Origin: a virus
DNA length: 22,509 nucleotides
Strand: one strand, 5' to 3'
Virus record (IMG/VR): IMGVR_UViG_3300049479_000272
Coordinates: 1-22,509 of that record
Below the pieces are notes generated by a model. The model searched no databases, had not been told where the DNA came from, and saw only the letters and a list, made by a program, of their open reading frames with translations. A program made the position numbers and the translations under genes. Below, in pieces: positions 1 to 7,671 of this stretch (positions are counted from its first letter, which is position 1; each line of letters begins with the position of its first letter).

Positions 1-1616
1 ATCGTGCCAGCGGTTTGGGTGTCGAGGCTCGTGGTGATCGTTGCGCTGAAGTTGTCGGGTTTTGTGACCGAGAACGCCAGCGGGGTGGTATCGCTGAAGG
101 TGATGGTCTGCAGCGCTGCGACCTGCTGCCAAGCTGCACCAGTCCAGACGTAATTGAGGCCGGTGTTGGTGTTGATCCAGCCTTGGCCCTCGAAGTCGCC
201 GCTGCCGCTGGGGGCGTTGCCGCTGACGATGGTGCTGGAGTCGGCGGCCAGTTTGGGGCCGGTAACGGCGCCGGCGGCCAGTTTGCCGGTGGTGACGTTG
301 GCGTCGAGGATTTTTGCAGTTGTGACGGCGTCGGCGGCAATCGTGGCGGCGAAGCTGCCGGTGCCTGTGCCAGTTACATCACCGGTCAGGGTGATGGTTT
401 GGTCGCCGGTGTTGGTGCCGCTGCTGGTGCCGGAGTGCGTGCCACTGAACGTGCCATCTTGGGTAGCAAGGGTGCCAAGGCCAAGCGTGGTGCGTTGGGC
501 GGCAGCGTCGGCGTCGTCAAGTAGCGCCCGGCCGGCACTGGTGCAGGTGATCTCTTCGATGTTGCCGGCACCAGCACTGGAGCGACCCAGCAGCTTGTCG
601 GTAGCGCTGACGTTTTGGATCTTGGCGTAGGTGATCGCGTCGTCGGCCACCTTGATGGTGGTGACAGCGTCGCTGGCAAGGGCGGTTGTATCGACAGCGC
701 CAGCGCCGAGTTTGTCGACTGTGACCGCGTCGTCGGCAATTTTGGCGGTTGTGACCGCGCTGTTGATGATCTGGCTGGTGGCGATTGCGTCAGCAGCGAT
801 CTGCGTGGTAGTAACCGATGCACCGGTCAGCTTGGCGCCGGGGACACTGGCGTCAGCCAGGTTCAGCTTGGCGTAGGTGATCTGGGTGTCAGCTATTTTG
901 CTGACGGTCACGGCACCAGCGCCGAGTTTTGTCTCGGTGACGGCACCGGTGGCGAGTTTGGCCTCGGTGACGGCCGCGTTGACGATGGCAGCGGTGTCGA
1001 CCGCATCGTCAGCCAGTTCGGCCGCGCCAACGGCATTGGTGGCGATAGCAGCCGCATCGACAGCGCCAGCTTGAAATTTGCTGGAGGTGATGGTGCCGTC
1101 GGCAATTTTGGCAGCGATGACGGCGCTGTCGGCCAAGGCAGCCGTGCCAAGGCCGGAGGCGTCGACTTTGGCCGTAGTGACAGCGTTGTCGGCAATCTTG
1201 CCGGTTGTGACCGCTAGGTTTTCGATGCCCGCGGTCGGGGTGATGACCTGCTGGAAAGTGCTGCCGTCCCAAACGCTGAAGTATTTGGTGCTGCTGCTGA
1301 CGTGGCCACGGCCCTCGAAATTGTCGGAGACGGGGGCGGTTGTGCCGTAGTTGATGCTGGAGTCGTTGGCCAGCTTGGCGGCGGTGATTGCGTCGTCGGC
1401 CAGTGCGGTGGTGCCGAGTTTGGTGACGCTGCTCTGGTTGAGCTTGGCGAGATCGATGCTGGAGCTGTCTGCCAGGCTGGCACCAGCCTCGAAGAGGTCT
1501 TTGGCGGTGACTTTCTTGGTTTCGCTGGCCGATATGTCTACGATGGGTAGGACGTCAACGGCCGCGACGTCAGCCTCGGAGAGCTGGGTTAGCTGCGTAA
1601 TTCTCTGGTCAGCCAT
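1..1616 (-). CDS. Tail fiber / receptor-binding-type structural protein, C-terminus beyond the left edge
   Basis: A minus-strand frame is open from the ATG at 1616 to the window edge (538 codons, no stop seen). It begins MADQRITQLTQLSEADVAA and continues with VLPIVDISASETKKVT, an N-terminus I recognise from phage fiber and fibritin-like proteins. The middle holds about 22 imperfect units of roughly ten residues of the type DDAVTTAKIA or GAGAVTETKL, followed by DKLLGRSSAGAG, ALLDDADAAAQRTTLGLGT and GDQTITLTGDVTG, also classic fiber sequence. A module with FEGRG, VWDGSTFQQV recurs later as FEGQG, VWTGAAWQQV. It presumably forms an elongated trimer at the tail tip; the receptor-binding C-terminus is not visible. 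It lies 36 bp downstream of the preceding tail gene. The fiber family call is firm; which fiber it is (side or central) cannot be told. Confidence 0.88.
   Translation of the reverse strand, partial: MADQRITQLTQLSEADVAAVDVLPIVDISASETKKVTAKDLFEAGASLADSSSIDLAKLNQSSVTKLGTTALADDAITAAKLANDSSINYGTTAPVSDNFEGRGHVSSSTKYFSVWDGSTFQQVITPTAGIENLAVTTGKIADNAVTTAKVDASGLGTAALADSAVIAAKIADGTITSSKFQAGAVDAAAIATNAVGAAELADDAVDTAAIVNAAVTEAKLATGAVTETKLGAGAVTVSKIADTQITYAKLNLADASVPGAKLTGASVTTTQIAADAIATSQIINSAVTTAKIADDAVTVDKLGAGAVDTTALASDAVTTIKVADDAITYAKIQNVSATDKLLGRSSAGAGNIEEITCTSAGRALLDDADAAAQRTTLGLGTLATQDGTFSGTHSGTSSGTNTGDQTITLTGDVTGTGTGSFAATIAADAVTTAKILDANVTTGKLAAGAVTGPKLAADSSTIVSGNAPSGSGDFEGQGWINTNTGLNYVWTGAAWQQVAALQTITFSDTTPLAFSVTKPDNFSATITTSLDTQTAGT
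618..1225 (-). repeat. Degenerate ~30-bp coding repeats in the fiber gene
   Basis: The central fiber region is a tandem array of imperfect units encoding about ten residues each, with variants of A-V-T-x-x-K-[IL]-x-x-[DG]. At the DNA level, + strand words such as gtcggcaat, gtgaccgc and gcgtcgtcggc recur at roughly 30-bp spacing. A few further units lie at about 225-345. The array is protein-driven: units diverge at third positions and are not exact direct repeats. Such arrays usually build a long beta-rich or coiled shaft and can gain or lose units by recombination. Confidence 0.75.
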
Positions 1617-1652
1617 GCGCCAGCTCCGGCTACAGCAAAGTCTTCTAGCAGT

Positions 1653-2525
1653 TTAGTCGGTGACTTCAGTGAGGAGGAAGTCGAGGTTTTGCTGCAGGCG
1701 GATCCGGTCGGTGTCCTCCTTGAGGATGTAGCCAGAGGGCTCACCGATCAGTAGTTTGATTTCGCCAGTGGTAACAAAGTCGATGGCGCAGTTGATGGTT
1801 TGGTCTGTGGTGACTTCAATTCCAGTGCGTGTGACCATCGCCTGGAACTCGTAGTAGATGTCTTGAGCGCCAGGGTAGTTTTCGTCTTCGGTGAGCTGGA
1901 GGTAACAGTCAAACTCGCTGCCGATGTCGGTGCGGTTAATCAGTTGCAGCATCAGCAGCGGATTTTCCACTAGGCCGCTGTTGCTTGTGTTGAAGATGCA
2001 GTCGATCGAGCCAGAGCCGCTAATCAGACCAGCCGAATACATCCGCTTGAAGCGGTCGGACATGGTTGTGGTTTCCAGGGATTCGCGGTCGGTGTTGAAG
2101 CTAAAGCCTCGGACATCACCAAGGACGCGCTCCACGGAACCGTAAATCTGCACGGTGATTGGCAGGGCGCTGCCTGCGAACGATTCCAGGGGATACTCGA
2201 CGCTGCGGTCGTTGTTGATGGCAGCGCTGAAGGTTTCAAAAAGGCGGACACCACCGATGGCATTGACGTTGGCGTAGGCAACGACCTCTTTAAATGTTGC
2301 GCCGCCGCCGTCGGGCCAGGTTGAGCTGGGTAAAAAGTCGAGCCCTCGGGCGTCTGTGGTGGTGATGACCAGTTGATCTCCAGTAAGCAGGTTGTCGACG
2401 GAGCCCTCAAAACCGACGCGGTTAAGAGTTGTGTTGACGTCTGCAGGCAGAACTGAGCTGGTGAATGTGCCAGCTGCTTTACGGCGAAGTTTGACTTTGC
2501 CGTACTGCCCTAGGAAGTACGTCAT
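1653..2525 (-). CDS. Tail protein with tube-like core and inserted domain (paralogue of the tail tube protein)
   Basis: This 290-residue protein starts at an ATG whose ATGA overlaps the stop of the upstream gene by 4 nt, indicating translational coupling. The N-terminus (MTYFLGQYGKVKLRRKAAG) aligns by eye with the N-termini of the 164-aa protein upstream and the main tube protein. Residues 139-180 (RGFSFNTDRESLETTT, then SGSGSIDC) match the RDWSLETSLELLETTT and STGSATVLYY segment of the neighbour. About 110 residues are inserted between the N-terminal strand and this core, as in the main tube protein. No signal peptide or membrane segment is seen. It is likely a virion tail component, perhaps a distal tail or tube-associated protein, since it lies after the hub gene. 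The exact role is unknown; paralogy is inferred from manual alignment only. Confidence 0.72.
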   Translation of the reverse strand: MTYFLGQYGKVKLRRKAAGTFTSSVLPADVNTTLNRVGFEGSVDNLLTGDQLVITTTDARGLDFLPSSTWPDGGGATFKEVVAYANVNAIGGVRLFETFSAAINNDRSVEYPLESFAGSALPITVQIYGSVERVLGDVRGFSFNTDRESLETTTMSDRFKRMYSAGLISGSGSIDCIFNTSNSGLVENPLLMLQLINRTDIGSEFDCYLQLTEDENYPGAQDIYYEFQAMVTRTGIEVTTDQTINCAIDFVTTGEIKLLIGEPSGYILKEDTDRIRLQQNLDFLLTEVTD

Positions 2526-3016
2526 GCGTCAATCAGTTCGCGGAAGGGTCCGTCTACAGTGAACTGGATGGCCACTGAAGTCAATTCACCAGTCGAGACT
2601 TGCATCGAAGCGCTGGTGATGTAGGCGTTAAAGGCGATGTCGTCTTTGATGTCGCCGCTGGATCCGGGGGTTTGGCCGACGCGGAGAATGATGCCAACGC
2701 GGTCAGACTCGGTGACGCCTGCCGTGGTGGTTTTCATCAGCTTGTCCAGGAACTGATCGAACTGAACGCCGGGCTCGGTGCTGGTGGTGCCTTCGCGGCG
2801 GTAGTACAGAACGGTGGCGCTGCCGGTCGAGCTGACGGCACCAGGGGTATAGCTTTTGACGGCGGTGTCAACGGTGGTGGTTTCCAGCAGTTCCAGGCTG
2901 GTTTCAAGGGACCAATCGCGGAGCTTAAGGGCTTGTTCAGTGCTGGATGGCGTCACGGCACCTGAACCAGCAGTGGTGAGGTACAACGCACCAGTGCGTC
3001 CGGTGAAGAAGGCCAT
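2522..3016 (-). CDS. Minimal tail-tube-like protein (second tube paralogue)
   Basis: This 164-residue protein lies 26 bp after the hub gene. It begins MAFFTGRTGALYLTTAG, followed by LKLRDWSLETSLELLETTT (residues 31-49), SYTPGAVSSTGSATVLYYR (55-73) and a C-terminal stretch with AFNAYITSASMQVSTGELTS. The same elements occur in the same order in the main tube protein at 11279-12049 (SGTSGALYYKPAG, RDWSFEISRAEIDVTT, GTGTATVYM, SFDAVLTSASLNINPDDAQS). Here the roughly 95-residue insertion is absent, so this is the compact form of the fold. It is probably a tail tube or tube-terminal ring component. No Shine-Dalgarno sequence is obvious before the ATG. Function is inferred from paralogy and position. 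Confidence 0.75.
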   Translation of the reverse strand: MAFFTGRTGALYLTTAGSGAVTPSSTEQALKLRDWSLETSLELLETTTVDTAVKSYTPGAVSSTGSATVLYYRREGTTSTEPGVQFDQFLDKLMKTTTAGVTESDRVGIILRVGQTPGSSGDIKDDIAFNAYITSASMQVSTGELTSVAIQFTVDGPFRELIDA

Positions 3017-3042
3017 GACAGGCGTAGCTTGATGGGATCAGT

Positions 3043-6000
3043 CTAGCGTTGGATAGTAAAGAGGTTGTCTGAGAAGTCTGCGATCAAGGAATTGTCGCTG
3101 GCATCGCAAGGAAAGATTGTGCCGCGAACCGTTACTTCGCCTTCTTCGTCCATCTGGACTTCGTTGACGCGAAAGACGCGGCGGGATTTGACCTTAGTGC
3201 CAAGGACGTACAGGTAGCCTTCGCGGGTGGCCAGGGCTGCCGCGATGTTGTCCGTGACAGTGGCCGTGGTCTGCACCACGCCGTTGCCGCTTTGGTAGAG
3301 AAGGAAGGAGTAGCTGCCGTTACGAACTGTGTTGTCAACTGGAGAGTTGAGTTTGCCGCCGGGGCCGACGACGCCGGCGGTGATGCCGTCCCAAGAGTTG
3401 TGGCCGATGTCGACGTAGATGTACGAGCCTGGTGAGATGGGGCTTGTGGTGGGGAAAGTCTTGAACTCGATGGCGGACCGGACGTAGCGTCTGGTGTTAC
3501 ACATCAGCTTGCCGAAAAGAATCGCTTGGGCTTCGTTGGTGACGAAAGCGGATGCGTCGAAGGACTGGAGGATGGCGTTGGCCGGATTGGTATCGCTGCG
3601 CTGGATAGTGATCGAGCGGTTTACGGAAAAGGTGCCGTTGCTGTCAAGCGAGCGGTAAATGACAGTGGCGATGATGTCTTGGACGTTCGAGTCGTAATCC
3701 AAGAACTCTTCTTTGTAGCTGTCTTCGAGGATGTTGCCTTGGTTGAAAAGGGCGGAGACTTGGATTTGGCGTTGGATGGCGCCAGTGAGTTCGTTGTATG
3801 GGACGCTCGGGATTAGGGTTTCGCGGCCGCCCATGCGGGCAAATTCCAGCAGGCTGAAAGGTGCGTTGGCTGCCCAGAAGCTGCGCCAGTTTTGGCGGTC
3901 AGCGATTAGGGCATCCATGTATAGGTTATTTGCATCGCAGAAACGTTTGGTGATTGCAAGCTGGCGAATGTCGATGCCGTTGATCTTGGCGTAGTTGCCA
4001 ATGCCATCTTGTGTGTCAAGAATTGTGTCCAGGAAAATATCCGGCGCGAAGCTGGTGGGGCCGTCTGGTTGAGCGGGGTAGTAGTTGTAGTTTGCGCTGC
4101 CCCAGGGATTGCCGTTTTCGTCGGGGAAGTAAGTACGGAGTCGACGCACTGGTTTGCCTCCAGTGATAAACGTGGAGAACGAGCGCATGTCCTGCAAACT
4201 CTTGCCGCTGAAGACGTTAAAACCAACAAGCGAGAGGTTGGAGTACAGCGCAGGCGTAAAATTTTGTATCAACTGCTCGCTGACAGCGGTGATGGCCAGT
4301 TCGGGGCCGCGCTCGAAGGATGTTTGTAGTTGGGTGTCGGCATCGAGGCTGAAAAGGTCCCACTCGTTGGTGCCGTTGGCGGATTCGTTGAGTGGAGGCA
4401 GCCCGCTGGTTTGACTGTCTTGGGTGAAGCCGGTGAAGTAGAGCGTGCGACCGGAACCTAGATTGAAAGTGGCTGCGTTGCCTGAGTTTTGCAGGTAGAA
4501 ATAACGTACAAGGCCGTTAGCTTGGCGCAAGAAACTGTGCTTGGCGATCTCAGCTAACGGATCAAGGATTGGTTCTAGGCGGAACTGCCAGTTTTGCGGT
4601 GTAAAGCCGCCGTTGAATTTGATGTAGATGAAGTTGTCTTGTTCGGCGGCGCGGCGCACGACAAAAATGCCAGGTGCTGTGGTGTAGGCACCACCGGCGA
4701 TGCGGTAGTGCAGCAAGAACATGGACGTTCGCTGCTGGATGCCGTTGTCGCTGGCGGCGTAACCTGCACGACGCTGGCTGCCGTAGCTTTGCTGTCTACC
4801 CGAGATACGCCGGTATACCTGCGCTTTCAAGGCGATGTCGACAATGTTGCACTGGGAGACCGTGGTGTACGAGGCCTCTTCGACGCGGGTTATTGCTTTT
4901 AGGTAAAACAGATCGTCGCTGCCAACCTGTCTGGCATTTTCAAGTTCGATAAAGCGCTGTATGTCTGTGCGTTCAGCAGGTGTAATTGCACGAAAAAATA
5001 CCAGGCGGTAATCGGTGTAGTAGCGTTCTTCGCCGTAGTCATAATCGTAGTAGTTAGCTGTATAAGATTCGATACCGTATATGTTTCCTGAGTTAAGAAG
5101 AGCTTGGGCGTCTAAAACAACAAACCTTTCGTTTTCCGGTATCGATCCTCCGTATTGCAGATAATCGTATTGATAGTTACCGTCGCTGTCGTAAGCGGTG
5201 GCCATTGTGTTGCGTTGATCAAGTGCCAGTAAGTTATCAACTGTCCGCTTGCATCTTTGATAGTCTGGGCTATTTATTACATCTTGAGCCGTGTCGATAA
5301 CTTCGTCGTAGGTATAGTTAAGCGATGGAGCACGGCCGGCTTCAATACAGACCAGATCCACGACAAAATCACCTTCGTCGGTGGTCGTACCAGTGATGCG
5401 ATTGGTGCGGTAGCGAGCGGAGCCGAGCTTGAAGATGCCGGCGTCGTCGAAAACGCTGGCTAATGTGCGGCGCGTATCCATTGCGGTACGCACCAGGTCA
5501 TCCTCAAACGTTGCGCCATCGGGGGAATTTGCCGTGGAGGCAAAACGGATTTGCAACGTTTGGTTGAGCGGGATTACGGCAAGGGCGCCGGTGTTCCAGG
5601 CTTGGGAAGAGGCGGTTATTTGAATATCGGTGCTGCCTTTGTCGCCAGCTTCGTTACGGAGGTAGGTCTTGACGTTGATGGGGACGGGGCTGTAACCGCC
5701 GAAGATGTTCGAGCTGCTGGGGGAATAGGCCTGGCTGAAGCCGTCTACGCGGGTGTTTTCGATGCCGGGCTGTAAACGATAAGGATTCTCATTTGCACTT
5801 CCGTACTTGGTGGGGTCGGAGTCGCTGGAGAAGCTGGCTTCGTTGAACCAGTGGAGAGGGCCTGTGAGGCCCATGTAAATCCACTTGTTCTGGGCGATAA
5901 GGTCGGTGATGACTGTTTGACCGAAGGCGGATTTGTTGATGTCGACGCGGGTAATTTGGCCGCCGGTCAGCAGCATCAACATTTGCAGGAATTGGTTGCT

Positions 6001-6420
6001 ACCGTAGCTGCGGACGGCGCTCCAGAGGAGGGTGCCAGCGACACGGACGCCGCCGTTGGGGTTGCCGCTGTCGGAGCGGTCGGTATAGACCAGCGGCACG
6101 GTGTCGCCGTATTTGCCGAGTTCTTGGACGCTGTTGAAGCCGAACCGGGGCGAAAAGCGTTGTTCACGGGTCTGGCGTTCGCCGCCGGCCGTAATCGACG
6201 GGATCTCAGGGCGCGGTGTCAGCAGTACAGAGACGACTTGAAAAATGATGCCGATGACGGCAAGAACGATAGAAACAGGGTCGTTGCGGATGTCAAAAAT
6301 TGTGCCTTCTTTTGCGTCGGTATAGGTTTGCTGGATCGCCAGGAAGTCGAGATATTCTTCTTTGGTGATGCCAAGGGTGGCGATGAGGTCGTGCTCGTAG
6401 GGCAGCAGCTTGCGGGTCAT
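3043..6420 (-). CDS. Tail tip hub / host-specificity protein (lambda gpJ-like)
   Basis: The 1125-residue length is close to that of lambda gpJ, and the gene comes directly after an NlpC/P60-like gene with an ATGA overlap, the K-to-J arrangement. This family forms the baseplate hub that closes the tube and contacts the receptor or fibers. Near the N-terminus, residues 50-67 (SIVLAVIGIIFQVVSVLL) form a strongly hydrophobic helix, reminiscent of gpI-type tail assembly proteins; no separate gpI gene lies between K and J. The rest is a long beta-rich, Tyr/Asn-rich protein without recognisable enzymatic motifs. A local AT-rich patch covers about 4960-5290. Assignment rests on size, position and general character rather than on a decisive motif. 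Confidence 0.82.
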   Translation of the reverse strand: MTRKLLPYEHDLIATLGITKEEYLDFLAIQQTYTDAKEGTIFDIRNDPVSIVLAVIGIIFQVVSVLLTPRPEIPSITAGGERQTREQRFSPRFGFNSVQELGKYGDTVPLVYTDRSDSGNPNGGVRVAGTLLWSAVRSYGSNQFLQMLMLLTGGQITRVDINKSAFGQTVITDLIAQNKWIYMGLTGPLHWFNEASFSSDSDPTKYGSANENPYRLQPGIENTRVDGFSQAYSPSSSNIFGGYSPVPINVKTYLRNEAGDKGSTDIQITASSQAWNTGALAVIPLNQTLQIRFASTANSPDGATFEDDLVRTAMDTRRTLASVFDDAGIFKLGSARYRTNRITGTTTDEGDFVVDLVCIEAGRAPSLNYTYDEVIDTAQDVINSPDYQRCKRTVDNLLALDQRNTMATAYDSDGNYQYDYLQYGGSIPENERFVVLDAQALLNSGNIYGIESYTANYYDYDYGEERYYTDYRLVFFRAITPAERTDIQRFIELENARQVGSDDLFYLKAITRVEEASYTTVSQCNIVDIALKAQVYRRISGRQQSYGSQRRAGYAASDNGIQQRTSMFLLHYRIAGGAYTTAPGIFVVRRAAEQDNFIYIKFNGGFTPQNWQFRLEPILDPLAEIAKHSFLRQANGLVRYFYLQNSGNAATFNLGSGRTLYFTGFTQDSQTSGLPPLNESANGTNEWDLFSLDADTQLQTSFERGPELAITAVSEQLIQNFTPALYSNLSLVGFNVFSGKSLQDMRSFSTFITGGKPVRRLRTYFPDENGNPWGSANYNYYPAQPDGPTSFAPDIFLDTILDTQDGIGNYAKINGIDIRQLAITKRFCDANNLYMDALIADRQNWRSFWAANAPFSLLEFARMGGRETLIPSVPYNELTGAIQRQIQVSALFNQGNILEDSYKEEFLDYDSNVQDIIATVIYRSLDSNGTFSVNRSITIQRSDTNPANAILQSFDASAFVTNEAQAILFGKLMCNTRRYVRSAIEFKTFPTTSPISPGSYIYVDIGHNSWDGITAGVVGPGGKLNSPVDNTVRNGSYSFLLYQSGNGVVQTTATVTDNIAAALATREGYLYVLGTKVKSRRVFRVNEVQMDEEGEVTVRGTIFPCDASDNSLIADFSDNLFTIQR

Positions 6421-6806
6421 CGCTCCATCCAGAAGAGTTGGCCGGTGCCTTCTGGCAGCTTGGCTCTTACTACATTATGAGACGGACCAATGAAAACAGT
6501 GCTGCCGTCTTCCATGACGGTGCCAAGGGCTGCACCAACGTCGGAGGGCAGTAAGGCGACGGCGGCGGGGCGGGGAGTGGTCAAGCGGCTGCCGTTTTGC
6601 AGGAGCCAGCGGGCCATGCGGACTCGCGGGAAGGTATCGTCGTCAAACTCGTTGTAGACCCAGGCAAAGGCTGGTGCGTAGTCCGCAAAGCCAAAGCGGC
6701 GGTGGATTTCGCAGGCAAGTTGGAAGCAGTCCGTTTGGTCGCTGCCGTCACCGGGGCGATGGTCCCACCCGTAGGTCAGCCCGATGAGGTCGTTGACGTT
6801 GATCAC
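6417..6806 (-). CDS. NlpC/P60-type tail assembly peptidase (lambda gpK-like)
   Basis: This 129-residue protein resembles a short NlpC/P60 domain. The segment YGWDHRPGDGSDQTDCFQLA (residues 12-31) corresponds to the family's Y-x-W-G and D-C-x-x-L signature, with C27 as candidate nucleophile. H110 in FIGPSHNVVR is the candidate catalytic histidine. The third polar residue is not clear to me. In lambda-like tails this protein helps assemble the tip and may cut peptidoglycan during DNA entry. The start overlaps the upstream L-like gene by ATGA and the stop overlaps the hub start by ATGA. The usual DCSG is replaced by DCFQ, so activity is probable but not certain. Confidence 0.78.
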   Translation of the reverse strand: MINVNDLIGLTYGWDHRPGDGSDQTDCFQLACEIHRRFGFADYAPAFAWVYNEFDDDTFPRVRMARWLLQNGSRLTTPRPAAVALLPSDVGAALGTVMEDGSTVFIGPSHNVVRAKLPEGTGQLFWMER

Positions 6807-7267
6807 TGGAGGACCAGTTGCGAGTCCAGTGGCAGGGGGCCTACGAGTTCGCGGGTAAGGATGCGGTTAGGGAAGTTGCTGGTGACGCTGTCGATTGCAG
6901 AGCGGAAGCGCAGCTCCAGCGTGGTGTCGCTGATGCTGCTGCCGACGCCGACGTAATACTCGACTTGGATGTTGTTGGTGTAGCTGCCGTCAGCGGTTAG
7001 CCAGACAGTGGCGAGTTCCAGCGTGCTGAGGCGGTTGCCATCACCTGCGTAGAGCATGGCGACTGAGATGTCGAGGTTGGGGAAGAGGATCTGGAGGATG
7101 TTGTTTTCACCGTTGAGGCTGGCGATGGCGCCCTCGGCGCGGAATGGGGCGAAGCTGTAGGTGCGGCCGGCGTAGACCTTGTTCTGGTTGGCGAAGTAGT
7201 TCTGGAAGAAGTGGCGGTTGCCGGTGCTGGTGGTCAGATCGAAGAACTGACAGATGCGGATGTCCAT
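6803..7267 (-). CDS. Minor tail protein, lambda gpL-like
   Basis: This 154-residue protein starts at an ATG that shares its A with the preceding TGA (TGATG) and ends with an ATGA overlap into the K-like gene. It reads MDIRICQFFDLTT, then SFAPFRAEGAIASLNGENN, and ends with FPNRILTRELVGPLPLDSQ. The C-terminal TRELVGPLP pattern and the M-L-K order fit the gpL / DUF1833-type tail-tip proteins, which form a ring between tube and hub. Some gpL proteins bind an iron-sulfur cluster through cysteines, but only one cysteine (C6) is visible here, so that property is unlikely. Assignment is by synteny and weak motif resemblance. Confidence 0.7.
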   Translation of the reverse strand: MDIRICQFFDLTTSTGNRHFFQNYFANQNKVYAGRTYSFAPFRAEGAIASLNGENNILQILFPNLDISVAMLYAGDGNRLSTLELATVWLTADGSYTNNIQVEYYVGVGSSISDTTLELRFRSAIDSVTSNFPNRILTRELVGPLPLDSQLVLQ

Positions 7268-7671
7268 CAGTCGTCAAGCAGCGGGTTGCGAATTTCGCCA
7301 GCGAGGTTGATGCGGACGTTATTGATGCCGGGGCGGATGGTTTGCACTTCAGGCGGGCCGGCGTATTCCCAGCGGAGGCCGTCAATGCTTGCATTGGCGC
7401 GGGCGGCCAAGGTGCTGGACATGCCAGCAGTGACGTTGCTGCTGAGGGTGAAGCGGCGGTTGGCGGCGGTTTGGCTGCGGTAGTGGTCTAGCAGGGTGAC
7501 GACGGTGGCGTCGGAGATGCTGTCGAACTCCAGGTCGAGCTGAGCGCCGTACGGTGAATTGCCGTAGGTGCGCTTGACGACTGCACCACTAAGGGCGCGG
7601 TATGCCTTTTGCGGGTACACGCCAGGGCGGAAGCTGCGGCCGGTTGGGGTGATCGAGGGAAACGCGGCCAT
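7267..7671 (-). CDS. Minor tail protein, lambda gpM-like
   Basis: This 134-residue protein sits directly after the tape measure with a TGATG overlap and ends with another TGATG overlap into the L-like gene. It starts MAAFPSITPTGRSFRPGVYP and contains YGAQLDLEFDSISDATV followed by LLDHYRSQTAANRRF, then a C-terminal RWEYAGPPEVQTI. This fits the compact gpM / phage minor tail family, where a beta-sandwich core sits at the tape-measure end of the tip complex. There is no membrane segment and no cysteine. The call relies on length, the conserved tape measure-M-L-K-J order and general pattern. Confidence 0.7.
   Translation of the reverse strand: MAAFPSITPTGRSFRPGVYPQKAYRALSGAVVKRTYGNSPYGAQLDLEFDSISDATVVTLLDHYRSQTAANRRFTLSSNVTAGMSSTLAARANASIDGLRWEYAGPPEVQTIRPGINNVRINLAGEIRNPLLDD

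Noticed and set aside
600-1220. Regularly spaced short repeats resembling a CRISPR array or minisatellite
   Set aside because: The units are imperfect, contiguous, in one open frame and encode the ten-residue fiber repeat; there are no unique spacers.
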